This document shows, piece after piece, positions 51,819-60,122 of a DNA stretch of 64,000 bases (the first letter of the stretch is position 1; every line of letters begins with the position of its first letter). The notes below the pieces were generated by a model. It worked only from the letters and a program-made list of their open reading frames with translations. It did no database searches and was not told where the DNA came from. Source of the DNA: Lautropia mirabilis (GTDB lineage: Bacteria; Pseudomonadota; Gammaproteobacteria; Burkholderiales; Burkholderiaceae_B); NCBI GenBank assembly GCA_945876565.1, contig CAMCOS010000009.1:26360-90359 (forward strand). Reading direction: 5' to 3'. Both the position numbers and the translations under genes were made by a program.

Positions 51819-53024
51819 ATGAACAAACTTCTTTCTAAGCGCATTTCGCGCATCAAGCCTTCACCCACCATCGCCATCGCCGACGCCGCGCGCGCCATGA
51901 AAGAGTCTGGCTTGGACGTCATTGCGCTGGCTCAGGGCGAACCTGACATGGACACCCCCGCACATATCCGCGAAGCGGGCATCAAAGCAATTGAACAGGG
52001 ACTGACACGCTATACCGCCGTCACTGGCACGCCAAACTTGCGTCAAGCAATCGCCGACAAGCTTAAGCGCGACCATGGTCTGCCAGCAAGCGCTGCCACC
52101 GTGATTGTAGGCACCGGCGGCAAACAGGTTCTATTTAACGCCTTGCTGGCGACTTTGAACGACGGTGACGAGGTGCTGGTGCCAGCACCCTACTGGGTGA
52201 GCTACCCCGACATGGTGCAGCTAGCCGGTGGCGTGAGCATCCCCATCGAATGTCCCGAGTCTGACGGCTTTAAGCTCACGCCGCAGGGCTTGCGTGCGGC
52301 ACTCACCCCCAAAACCCGGTGGCTTATTTTGAATTCACCGAGTAACCCAACGGGCGCGGTCTACACAGGATCTGAGTTGCGCGCACTGGCGGATGTGCTG
52401 AAAGACTATCCCGATGTTTTGGTGATGTCTGATGACATGTATGAGAAGCTGGTTTTCGATGACACTGAGTTTGTGACCATGGCCCAAATTGCTCCAGAAC
52501 TCAGCGATCGGATACTGACCGTCAACGGTGTGTCCAAAGCCTATTGCATGACTGGCTGGCGCATTGGCTACGGTCATGGCCCCAAATGGCTGATTGATGC
52601 CATGTCGACCATTCAGTCACAATCAACCTCCAACCCTTCGTCGATCTCACAGGCCGCTGCCACGGCGGCGTTAAATGGACCGCAAGACTTTATTGCGGCA
52701 CACAACGATATTTTTCAGCGTCGTCGCAACCTCGTGGTTGGTATGCTCAATGACTGCCCCGGCATTCGTTGCGCCATGCCTGACGGTGCCTTCTATGTTT
52801 ACCCCAACTGCGCGGGCACATTGGGTCGCACCAGTGCATCTGGCATTCCGATCAACAACGACTTTGACTTTTCTGAGGCCTTGCTCAAAGAGCAGCAAGT
52901 AGCCGTGGTCCCAGGCCAGGCGTTTGGACTGTCGCCTTACTTCCGGATCTCGTATGCGACTAGCGATGAGATACTGGCCCGAGCCTGCGAGCGCATCAAG
53001 CGGTTTTGTGAAGCGCTGAAGTAG
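51819..53024 (+). CDS. Class I/II PLP-dependent aminotransferase (aspartate aminotransferase type)
   Basis: A 401-residue fold-type I aminotransferase. PLP Lys in NGVSKAYCMTGWRIGYG (near residue 238), substrate-binding LNSPSNPTGAVY, and the aspartate-aminotransferase-like N-terminus SKRISRIKPSPTIAIADAARAM. Likely converts oxaloacetate and glutamate to aspartate and 2-oxoglutarate; relatives of this branch also accept aromatic or prephenate substrates. Single gene, ATG at 51819. Confidence 0.94.
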   Translation: MNKLLSKRISRIKPSPTIAIADAARAMKESGLDVIALAQGEPDMDTPAHIREAGIKAIEQGLTRYTAVTGTPNLRQAIADKLKRDHGLPASAATVIVGTGGKQVLFNALLATLNDGDEVLVPAPYWVSYPDMVQLAGGVSIPIECPESDGFKLTPQGLRAALTPKTRWLILNSPSNPTGAVYTGSELRALADVLKDYPDVLVMSDDMYEKLVFDDTEFVTMAQIAPELSDRILTVNGVSKAYCMTGWRIGYGHGPKWLIDAMSTIQSQSTSNPSSISQAAATAALNGPQDFIAAHNDIFQRRRNLVVGMLNDCPGIRCAMPDGAFYVYPNCAGTLGRTSASGIPINNDFDFSEALLKEQQVAVVPGQAFGLSPYFRISYATSDEILARACERIKRFCEALK

Positions 53025-53081
53025 ATTAGGCACAGAGCAATCACTGAGTCATCACAGAGTAAGCGAAGCGTCAGCCGCAGG

Positions 53082-53098
53082 GGGCTTTTTAAGCCCCT
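53082..53098. terminator. Possible terminator between convergent genes
   Basis: Short stem GGGGCTT/AAGCCCC with a three-base T loop lies between the aminotransferase stop and the carbonic-anhydrase-like stop. No strong T-run follows on either strand, so this is weak. Confidence 0.3.
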
Positions 53099-53103
53099 CG
53101 ATT

Positions 53104-54222
53104 CTATCCCGCCAGAACCTCAAGTCGCCTCGCATGCCAATCGAGCACGGCGGTGCGCGCGTGCATGGTCTTTGCCAAGTCAGGCAGATGCTCGGCAATG
53201 ACCTGAGCCGCAAAGCCCGCCAAAAAACGGGCCTTGAGCTCTGCCCGGGCCCGATCGGCCCCAATGGCGTCAAAGGGTACGGAGGCCAACAACAAAAACC
53301 CATCGGCTGGAATTCGGCCCGCCTTCATGTTGCCAGCGATGATGTCAGCCGCTGTGCGTATGGGGTACGCCAAATTCGGGCTATAGGGCCCGATGATGAG
53401 GGCCAAGTTGGGCGTGTGCAGCCAGTCAAACCCACGCCCCAGACAAATCATCCATTCGCGGTGCTCGATATCAAGTAGCCGCAACTGTCGGGCGTTTTGC
53501 TCGCGGACCTTGGCGATGTGGGCAATATTGCCCATTAAGAGCGGCAACAAATCATCGCGCATGACGCTCGCCATGTCCGGCAATAGCGCAGCCACTTGGG
53601 CCGCCACTTCGTCTGCACTTTGCCCCACACAATCAGCAAGGTTCAGGATTGGGCCACCTGGTGTGGAATGTAAGGTAATTGCATCCTCATCGGTCTCAAA
53701 CCCACAGACCAGTGGGTAGACTGAATCGTGTGACTGCCCGAAGATGTGTAAAACCTGCTCACGAATCTCCCACGTGTGATCAAGGCTTGCCTGTTTGTTA
53801 AACCGAAACCCTGCACAACCTCGCTTGGGCTCACCCTTTGAGTAGTGATAGGTAATCAATATCACCACCCGTCTGCCCTCATCTATCATGGACATCACAT
53901 GTTGTTGCAAGACCTCGCCCAAGTGCGGCCAGCCCAGGTTGAACATGCCGCCCAAGTTTCTGAACGGCATCACGATGCCGGTGGGCGTCTCGGTGGCCAC
54001 TGGGATATTGATACGCCCGTCCATGCACTTAAGCGCGACCATGGCGGTGGTGTGACGACTACGATAACGCTTGCGCGCAAGTGTGGCATCCGGGCTTCGA
54101 TAAGTCTCGCCATGACGGCGAGCCAAATCAAGCAGCCAATCGATTCGTTGATCGATCGGCAGCTCATGTGTGTGCGAATCGGACATATGGGACATATGGG
54201 ACATATTGGACATATGGGACAT
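53104..54222 (-). CDS. CsoSCA-like beta-type carbonic anhydrase domain protein
   Basis: A 372-residue protein with a beta-carbonic-anhydrase-type metal site: C66-M-D68-G-R70 (ALKCMDGRIN) and a second site H126-X9-C136 (TYHYSKGEPKRGCAGF). The Asp-Arg dyad and the long His-Cys spacing recall the carboxysome-shell carbonic anhydrase CsoSCA rather than ordinary beta enzymes (HX2C). No carboxysome gene is visible here. It probably hydrates CO2, but the family outside carboxysomes is little studied. The N-terminus begins with five Met-Ser triplets (MSHMSNMSHMSHMSD), each an ATG, encoded by a 9-bp tandem repeat, so the real start is uncertain within 36 bp. Confidence 0.72.
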   Translation of the reverse strand: MSHMSNMSHMSHMSDSHTHELPIDQRIDWLLDLARRHGETYRSPDATLARKRYRSRHTTAMVALKCMDGRINIPVATETPTGIVMPFRNLGGMFNLGWPHLGEVLQQHVMSMIDEGRRVVILITYHYSKGEPKRGCAGFRFNKQASLDHTWEIREQVLHIFGQSHDSVYPLVCGFETDEDAITLHSTPGGPILNLADCVGQSADEVAAQVAALLPDMASVMRDDLLPLLMGNIAHIAKVREQNARQLRLLDIEHREWMICLGRGFDWLHTPNLALIIGPYSPNLAYPIRTAADIIAGNMKAGRIPADGFLLLASVPFDAIGADRARAELKARFLAGFAAQVIAEHLPDLAKTMHARTAVLDWHARRLEVLAG

Positions 54223-54225
54223 ATG
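54181..54225 (-). repeat. 9-bp tandem repeat of start codons, 5 copies
   Basis: Plus-strand GGACATATG (third copy ATT) five times; on the coding strand it gives ATGTCCCAT-type Met-Ser-His triplets at the start of the carbonic-anhydrase-like gene. The repeat multiplies the initiation codon in frame. Confidence 0.95.
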
Positions 54226-54253
54226 AATAGTGCTCTTATGGGTTGCGGTGACC

Positions 54254-55237
54254 TTATCGATTCACATCCACAACCACGCGACCCCTGACCTGGCCTTGCA
54301 ATAACTTTGTAGCCACATCAATCGCCTGCCCTAGATCAATTTCCTGAACCATGGTGTGCAACTTGCCAAGCTCCAGATCGGTGGACAAGCGTTGCCAAGC
54401 GGCCAGCCGATCCTCGCGCGGGCACATGACGCTATCAATGCCCGCAAGCGTGACCCCCCGCAAAATAAACGGTGCTACGGTGGCCGGGAAATCCATGCCC
54501 CCGGCTAGGCCACACGCCGTCACCACGCCGCGGTAGCGCATGGCAGCACATACGTTGGCCAAGGTGTGGCTGCCCACCACATCTACGGCGCCAGCCCAGC
54601 GTTCTTTGGTCAGTGGCTTACCTGGGGCAGACAACTCGGCGCGGTCCATGATGGCACTGGCACCGAGTTGCCTTAAGTAGTCAGCTTCAGACGCACGCCC
54701 CGTGACAGCCACGACTTGGTAGCCGAGTTTTGCGAGGACCGCGACCGCAACACTACCCACACCACCCGCAGCACCGGTGACCACGATCTCACCATCGGAT
54801 GGTTTCACACCATGCTTTTGCAAGGCCATGACGCACAGCATGGCGGTGTAGCCTGCGGTACCAATGGCTGCTGCATCGCGTGCTGACATGCCTTGCGGCA
54901 AAGGGATTAACCAGTATGCTTTGAGTCTTGCCATTTGTGCCAGACCACCCCAATGGGTTTCACCCACCCCCCAGCCGTTCAAAATCACCGAGTCACCGAC
55001 CTGAAACTTCGCACTCTCAGACTGCTCCACTGTGCCAACCAAGTCAATCCCTGGCACCATCGGAAACTTGCGAACCACAGGACCTTTGCCGGTAATCGCC
55101 AGGCCGTCTTTGTAATTCAGGCCCGAATACTGCACCTTGACAGTGACGTCACCTTCAGGCAACTGCTCTTCTTTTACTTGCGTGAGCTCGGACCGATATC
55201 CAGCCTCATCTTTATTGATCACAATGGCGTTAAACAT
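54254..55237 (-). CDS. acuI: Acrylyl-CoA reductase-type quinone oxidoreductase (YhdH/AcuI)
   Basis: A 327-residue zinc-independent medium-chain dehydrogenase/reductase of the YhdH/AcuI type. Start [59 protein letters not shown] (NADPH-binding) and [28 protein letters not shown] are the family signatures. AcuI reduces acrylyl-CoA to propionyl-CoA with NADPH. The ATG at 55237 is chosen by homology. It lies next to the carbonic-anhydrase-like gene on the same strand, 31 bp away, so they may be co-transcribed. Confidence 0.92.
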   Translation of the reverse strand: MFNAIVINKDEAGYRSELTQVKEEQLPEGDVTVKVQYSGLNYKDGLAITGKGPVVRKFPMVPGIDLVGTVEQSESAKFQVGDSVILNGWGVGETHWGGLAQMARLKAYWLIPLPQGMSARDAAAIGTAGYTAMLCVMALQKHGVKPSDGEIVVTGAAGGVGSVAVAVLAKLGYQVVAVTGRASEADYLRQLGASAIMDRAELSAPGKPLTKERWAGAVDVVGSHTLANVCAAMRYRGVVTACGLAGGMDFPATVAPFILRGVTLAGIDSVMCPREDRLAAWQRLSTDLELGKLHTMVQEIDLGQAIDVATKLLQGQVRGRVVVDVNR

Positions 55238-55378
55238 GCTGTCTCCGATCAGTTTTTTACCAACCTCAAAGTCCAATGCTAACTGATGTCATGAAAGCTT
55301 TGACACGAGCTATCATGCGCACACTTGGCCAAATGCCAAGCGCGTGATGGTTGCCCGGGATTGAAGACGACCAATCAC

Positions 55379-56053
55379 TTAGCGCTTGATGCCCTGTACT
55401 GAGCCTAAAACTTCGCTTAAGCGACCGCGCCTGGCAAAATCCCACTGCCCATTAAAGATGATGTCGCTCACCACCCAACGATTTGACTCCCAGGCCATGA
55501 CAGCTAGATCGGTCCACTGAACCTGTTCGCTGCCCTGCCCCCAAGCCAGATACACGGTCCACACGCTCGGCGTTAAGGCCGGTTCAATGGCCAGCATGTT
55601 TGTCACGCCCTCAAACAAAGATACAAATGGCGAGCCTTGCAACAAGGGAGGCTCCGACCCCCGATGCCGTGCAGTGTCGAGTGCCTGTTGCTTGCGCGCG
55701 TACTCCATTAGGCGCACCAACTTGCTTGTAACAAATGGCGCCAACTGGGCGCTTTGCTCCTCAGTCGGCAATCCATGGACATCGAGGGCCGCCACCCGCT
55801 CATAAAATGCGGCAACCACTTGCCGCTGTGCTGCCTGATTGAGTACTGCCTCATTGAGTACTGCCTGATTTTGTTCGGCCTGATTCTGTACAGACTCCGA
55901 TGACTGTTTAATAGACGAGGCGTCAGGGGCCGTCACGATGGCAGATTTGCACCCAATCAGTGCAAGCATGGGCAACACCATCAAACACAAACGTCTTTTG
56001 CTAGAAACCAAGATAGTGGTTTTCCCCAACCGACATGTGTACTCTGAGTCCAT
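55379..56053 (-). CDS. Predicted lipoprotein, DUF3828-like
   Basis: About 224 residues. A late signal peptide KRRLCLMVLPMLALIGC ends in a lipobox LIGC, so a lipoprotein is likely. The mature part has AAFYERVAAL..., APFVTSKLVRLMEYARKQQ and ...DLAVMAWESNRWVVSDIIFN, a layout like DUF3828 proteins of unknown function. After the lipobox a repeat NQAEQNQAVLNEAVLNQAAQ is encoded by 15-bp tandem copies (55833-55892). The ATG at 56053 has AGGAG 9 bp upstream; one at 56062 is too close to it. Confidence 0.72.
   Translation of the reverse strand: MDSEYTCRLGKTTILVSSKRRLCLMVLPMLALIGCKSAIVTAPDASSIKQSSESVQNQAEQNQAVLNEAVLNQAAQRQVVAAFYERVAALDVHGLPTEEQSAQLAPFVTSKLVRLMEYARKQQALDTARHRGSEPPLLQGSPFVSLFEGVTNMLAIEPALTPSVWTVYLAWGQGSEQVQWTDLAVMAWESNRWVVSDIIFNGQWDFARRGRLSEVLGSVQGIKR
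55833..55892 (-). repeat. 15-bp in-frame tandem repeat, 4 copies
   Basis: GCCTGATTGAGTACT-type units (increasingly diverged) encode Glu/Asn-Gln-Ala-Val-Leu repeats near the N-terminus of the mature lipoprotein. Confidence 0.92.
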
Positions 56054-56139
56054 TGCCGACATCTCCTACAAAAATTTCATCCTAGTATGACTCAGTTACG
56101 TTATCCTCAAGACCGTCCACGTATACATAGGAGAATCGC

Positions 56140-57861
56140 ATGTCACACACCATTGCCAAACTCATGGTCGATACCCTGCATCAAGCTGGGGTCAAGCGTA
56201 TTTACGGCGTCGTTGGCGATTCCCTGAATGGGTTTACCGATGCTTTGCGGTCCCGCCCTGACATACAGTGGATGCACATGCGCCACGAAGAAGCAGCTGC
56301 ATTTGCCGCCGGTGCTGAGGCACACCTGACTGGCGAGGTTGCTATTTGCGCTGGCAGCTGTGGTCCAGGCAACCTGCACCTGATCAATGGCCTGTTCGAC
56401 TGCCACCGCAGCCGCGTGCCTGTGGTTGCAATCGCTGCCCATATTCCGAGCAGTGAAATCGGCAGCGGTTACTTTCAAGAAACGCACCCAGAGATCTTGT
56501 TCCAGGAGTGCAGTCACTACGTTGAGCTTGCTTCTAACCCTGCGCTGCTACCCAGAATACTAGAGCGTGCGATTCGTACCGCGGTGGCCAAACGCGGGGT
56601 GGCGGTCGTGGTGATTCCAGGTGATGTGGCGCTAGCGTCAACAGACACGCCAGCACCCACCTGGACCATGCCCAGGCCACCGGTTCTTGCCCCCAACCCC
56701 GACGATGTGACAAGCTTGGCTGACTTGCTTAATCAATCCTCACGGGTGGCACTGATGTGCGGTGCAGGCAGTGCAGGTGCCCATGCTGAGATTATTGAAC
56801 TCGCCACCAAATTGAATGCCCCAATTGTGCATTCGCTGCGCGGCAAAGAGTTCGTGGAGCACGACAACCCGTTTGATGTGGGCATGACCGGGCTCATCGG
56901 GTTCGCATCGGGCTACCACGCCATGCATAATTGCGATACGCTGCTGTTGGTGGGTACAGACTTCCCCTATCGTCAGTTTTATCCCGAAAACGCCAAAGTG
57001 GCACAGATTGATTGCCGACCAGAGAGCCTGGGCAACCGTCGCCGACTTGACCTGGGCGTGCTCGGTGATGTTAAGGCCACCATCAACGCCTTACTGCCCA
57101 ACCTCACGCAAAAGACCGATGACAGTTTCTTAAAGGCGGCGCTGGATCACTACAAGAAAGCCCGCCACGAGCTAGACGAACTGGCTGTCATCAAACCAGG
57201 CGAGACGCAAATCCATCCGCAGGCCGTTGCAAGGCTGCTTAGCGAACATGCCTCCGAAGATGCGGTCTTTACGTGCGATGTCGGCACACAGACAGTCTGG
57301 GCTGCCCGCTATCTCAAACTGAACGGCAAACGGCGGCTCATCGGTTCGTTTAACCATGGCTCGATGGCCAATGCCATGTTGCAGGCCATCGGTGCACAGG
57401 CAAGTCACCCTAATCGTCAAGTTATCTCTATGTCCGGTGACGGTGGCTTTGCCATGATGATGGGCGATTGCTTGAGCCTCAAACAACTGAACCTACCCGT
57501 CAAGATCGTGGTGCTTAACAACGGCACGCTCGGATTTGTTGAGCTGGAGATGAAGGCCAACGGCTTTCTTGACACAGGCGTGGACCTGCAAAACCCTGAC
57601 TTCGCTGCCATGGCACGCGCCATTGGTATTCATGGGGTGCGGGTTGAGAACGCCAGTCAACTCGAGGCCGCGATTCAAGAAGTGCTATCGCATCCGGGCC
57701 CGGCCTTACTCGATGTAGTCAGCGCCCGGCAAGAACTCGTCATGCCGCCTACCACCACGGTTGAGCAGGCAACCCACTTTGGACTCTTTCTCATGAAGGC
57801 AGTGTTTGATGGCCGGGCCAAAGAGGTCATTGATCTGGCCAAGCAGAACCTGCGTCTCTAG
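56140..57861 (+). CDS. poxB: Pyruvate dehydrogenase (quinone), PoxB
   Basis: A 573-residue ThDP-dependent enzyme. N-terminal [20 protein letters not shown] and [19 protein letters not shown] (ThDP Glu), FAD/central domain, and C-terminal [32 protein letters not shown] with the ThDP Mg site GDG...NN. PoxB oxidatively decarboxylates pyruvate to acetate and CO2, passing electrons to ubiquinone at the membrane. AGGAG lies upstream of the ATG at 56140. Monocistronic; divergent from the lipoprotein gene. Confidence 0.96.
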   Translation: MSHTIAKLMVDTLHQAGVKRIYGVVGDSLNGFTDALRSRPDIQWMHMRHEEAAAFAAGAEAHLTGEVAICAGSCGPGNLHLINGLFDCHRSRVPVVAIAAHIPSSEIGSGYFQETHPEILFQECSHYVELASNPALLPRILERAIRTAVAKRGVAVVVIPGDVALASTDTPAPTWTMPRPPVLAPNPDDVTSLADLLNQSSRVALMCGAGSAGAHAEIIELATKLNAPIVHSLRGKEFVEHDNPFDVGMTGLIGFASGYHAMHNCDTLLLVGTDFPYRQFYPENAKVAQIDCRPESLGNRRRLDLGVLGDVKATINALLPNLTQKTDDSFLKAALDHYKKARHELDELAVIKPGETQIHPQAVARLLSEHASEDAVFTCDVGTQTVWAARYLKLNGKRRLIGSFNHGSMANAMLQAIGAQASHPNRQVISMSGDGGFAMMMGDCLSLKQLNLPVKIVVLNNGTLGFVELEMKANGFLDTGVDLQNPDFAAMARAIGIHGVRVENASQLEAAIQEVLSHPGPALLDVVSARQELVMPPTTTVEQATHFGLFLMKAVFDGRAKEVIDLAKQNLRL

Positions 57862-57903
57862 GTCTAACGTCACGTGAAGTTGCACCGCGGCTGACAAGAT
57901 TAG

Positions 57904-59355
57904 TCAGTCGCGGCGCACGACCGCTTCATGGCCCATCTGCTTTGAGGCCGAGCCAGCAACCGCCGGGTGCACTTTTTCATATAACAAAGCCCGCACGAAG
58001 TGGATGTGCTGGCGGTGCTTGAAATAATCCCCACCTTGGCTGCCGTATATACGCACGCGCATGGCTTGAGCCTCGATTTTGTCCAAACGCTCAAGATATT
58101 CACTCGCTTTGGCTGGATCAAACTCATCTGACAACTCAAGCTCAAGCTCCTTGAGCTTGCCGTAACTATTCCATATTCTGCGTGTAAGACGCTTATGACG
58201 ATAGGTTGGCAATCCAATCAACATGGGGTAAGCGAACGCCAAAAACGGCATCAGCACGTAAGCAAACCGATCAAGCAACTCTGCCAACCAAAAAGGCAGG
58301 TGTCGATCAAAATAAGGCGAACCTTTCAGAAAATACTCTTGGGCCACCTGACTGCGAACAATCGTGGACTCACTGAACTTTGGAAACGTATCCTGCCCGG
58401 CAAAGAACGAGGCTGCACCACTGATCTGCACCGCTGCTTTGATCAACAAGAACTGGATTGCCGGGTGTAGGTCTTTTTGCACGACCAAGGCAGTGGTCGT
58501 ACTCAAGATCTGAAGGTCTTGTGCCGGAACGTTATCGATCAAACTAATCGAACCCTCTGGAATGGTCAGCACATCCAAATAGGGCAAGAGTCGATGGTAA
58601 GCTTGAACCCTGGTTGGACTTAAAAGTATAACGTCAGGCGAATTCAGAAGCGCTTGCATGTTCTTGCTCTGAATGCCATCAACCAAAACCATGCCATCGA
58701 GCTTGCCAGACAAGACGTCTTCAACAGACTGATGGTCAGACTGCGCCACATAGTCTTTGTTGTTGATGCTCATTTTGTTTAGCGCCAAGAGCCTTTCGAA
58801 CTGCACTTCAGTTCCGGTCCCTGCCTCACCAATGCCAATTTTCTTATTAGCCAAGCTATCAATAAAAAAATCAGATGCTTGCGCCGACAAACGATCTTTA
58901 CGCATCAGAAAAAAGATGGGCTCATAATCGATGCTGCCCAGATAGGCAAGCTGATCGACACCCTTAACCTCTTTGGCCAGGCCCGCCTGTGTCAGGCCCA
59001 CATCAATTCGTGGGTTGGCCTCAGGGTTGACCATTTGCTGCAAATTACTCAAAGGACCAGTTGAAGGCAGTATGTCAACTTCGATGTCATACTTCTTAAA
59101 GAAAGTCCTGTAGCGCTGCGCGACGTCCTCATACGATCCGCCAGGTGTGCCCGCGGCAAACGTGAACCTTGATGGCGGTGGCGGCTCGGCGAAATATATC
59201 GCCAGCGCCGTGATGGCCAGCAAGGTCACAAAAATCGGCCACGTCTCCTTGATGTAGCGATACCAAGCTTGCACCGACCAATAAATATCCTGAAAAAAAC
59301 CCAGCACGTGGTCTTTGAAATTGTCTGACACAAGCCGACGACGTGGGGATGACAT
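57904..59355 (-). CDS. TAXI-family TRAP-type substrate-binding protein with membrane anchors
   Basis: A 483-residue TAXI-type solute-binding protein. N-terminal membrane anchor FVTLLAITALAIYFAEPPPPS, then the TAXI region RFTFAAGTPGGSYEDVAQRY, GIGEAGTGTEVQFERLL and FLLIKAAVQISG. A second hydrophobic segment (FAYVLMPFLAFAYPMLIGLP, about 365-385) is followed by a cytoplasmic coiled-coil-like part (LKELELELSDEFDPAKASEYLERLD). Such two-anchor proteins are usually not encoded with a permease, and their role is unclear. Substrates of TAXI proteins are often C4 acids or glutamate-like compounds. Confidence 0.88.
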   Translation of the reverse strand: MSSPRRRLVSDNFKDHVLGFFQDIYWSVQAWYRYIKETWPIFVTLLAITALAIYFAEPPPPSRFTFAAGTPGGSYEDVAQRYRTFFKKYDIEVDILPSTGPLSNLQQMVNPEANPRIDVGLTQAGLAKEVKGVDQLAYLGSIDYEPIFFLMRKDRLSAQASDFFIDSLANKKIGIGEAGTGTEVQFERLLALNKMSINNKDYVAQSDHQSVEDVLSGKLDGMVLVDGIQSKNMQALLNSPDVILLSPTRVQAYHRLLPYLDVLTIPEGSISLIDNVPAQDLQILSTTTALVVQKDLHPAIQFLLIKAAVQISGAASFFAGQDTFPKFSESTIVRSQVAQEYFLKGSPYFDRHLPFWLAELLDRFAYVLMPFLAFAYPMLIGLPTYRHKRLTRRIWNSYGKLKELELELSDEFDPAKASEYLERLDKIEAQAMRVRIYGSQGGDYFKHRQHIHFVRALLYEKVHPAVAGSASKQMGHEAVVRRD

Positions 59356-59633
59356 CAGAATGCTTCTCTATTTCTAACGGTGGTTTGGCGTTTATAACGC
59401 AAGATCGGCATCGAGCACGCCAATCACCATTTGAAACAGGCCGCTCGACCAATTGCACACTTCAAACGGTCTCTAACAACGAACTCACTCAACTGGCCGT
59501 TTTGCGGTATGTTCAATGTCATCCGTCTAGTGCGTTAGGCTCAGTGCTTTATGCTCAGTCCTGTACGTTTGGTCCTTTGTGTGAGACAGTCGTTTCAACC
59601 CATGGCTATCAAGTCTTAAAAGAGGAATGAACC

Positions 59634-60043
59634 ATGACCAATGTTCGCAAAGAGACCGACAACTTAGGCGTGGTCGAGGTCCCCGCCGACAAGCTCTGGG
59701 GCGCGCAGACCCAGCGCTCACTTGAGCACTTCAGCATTGGGACTGATCTCATGCCGCTCGAGATGATCACGTCTTACGCCACGCTCAAGAAAGCAGCAAC
59801 GAGCGTCAATCATGCCAGCGGCCGTCTGCCTGTGCGTCAACGTGACTTAATCGTTCGCTGATGCTGGCAACCGCATCAGCGCCCGTCATTGGTTATGACA
59901 AGGCATCTCAGATTGCACACCATGCCATGGACCATGACCTCACGCTCAAAGCCGCTGCACTTGAGCTTGGCTTTGTATCAGAGGAAGAGTTTGACCGCGT
60001 GGTGGATCCCACCAAAATGGTGCGTCCATACGTGGCAGCTTAG
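59634..60043 (+). pseudogene. fumC: Fumarase C remnant with large internal deletion
   Basis: Frame one (59634-59861) is the FumC N-terminus: [32 protein letters not shown]. The second frame (59861-60043) is its C-terminus: [18 protein letters not shown] ... [26 protein letters not shown]. About 320 of 460 residues between them, including the active-site Ser/His loops, are gone. The join falls at a TGATG where the two frames meet. The promoter and ribosome site (GAGGAATGAACC) remain. Fumarase must come from another gene, perhaps a class I enzyme. Confidence 0.93.
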
Positions 60044-60122
60044 TGCACGCCGAGTTTAAGTATTCAGCAGGTACACTCGATTAGTCAATTATTCAATCAA
60101 CGCATCACTGGAGGTTAGTCTG

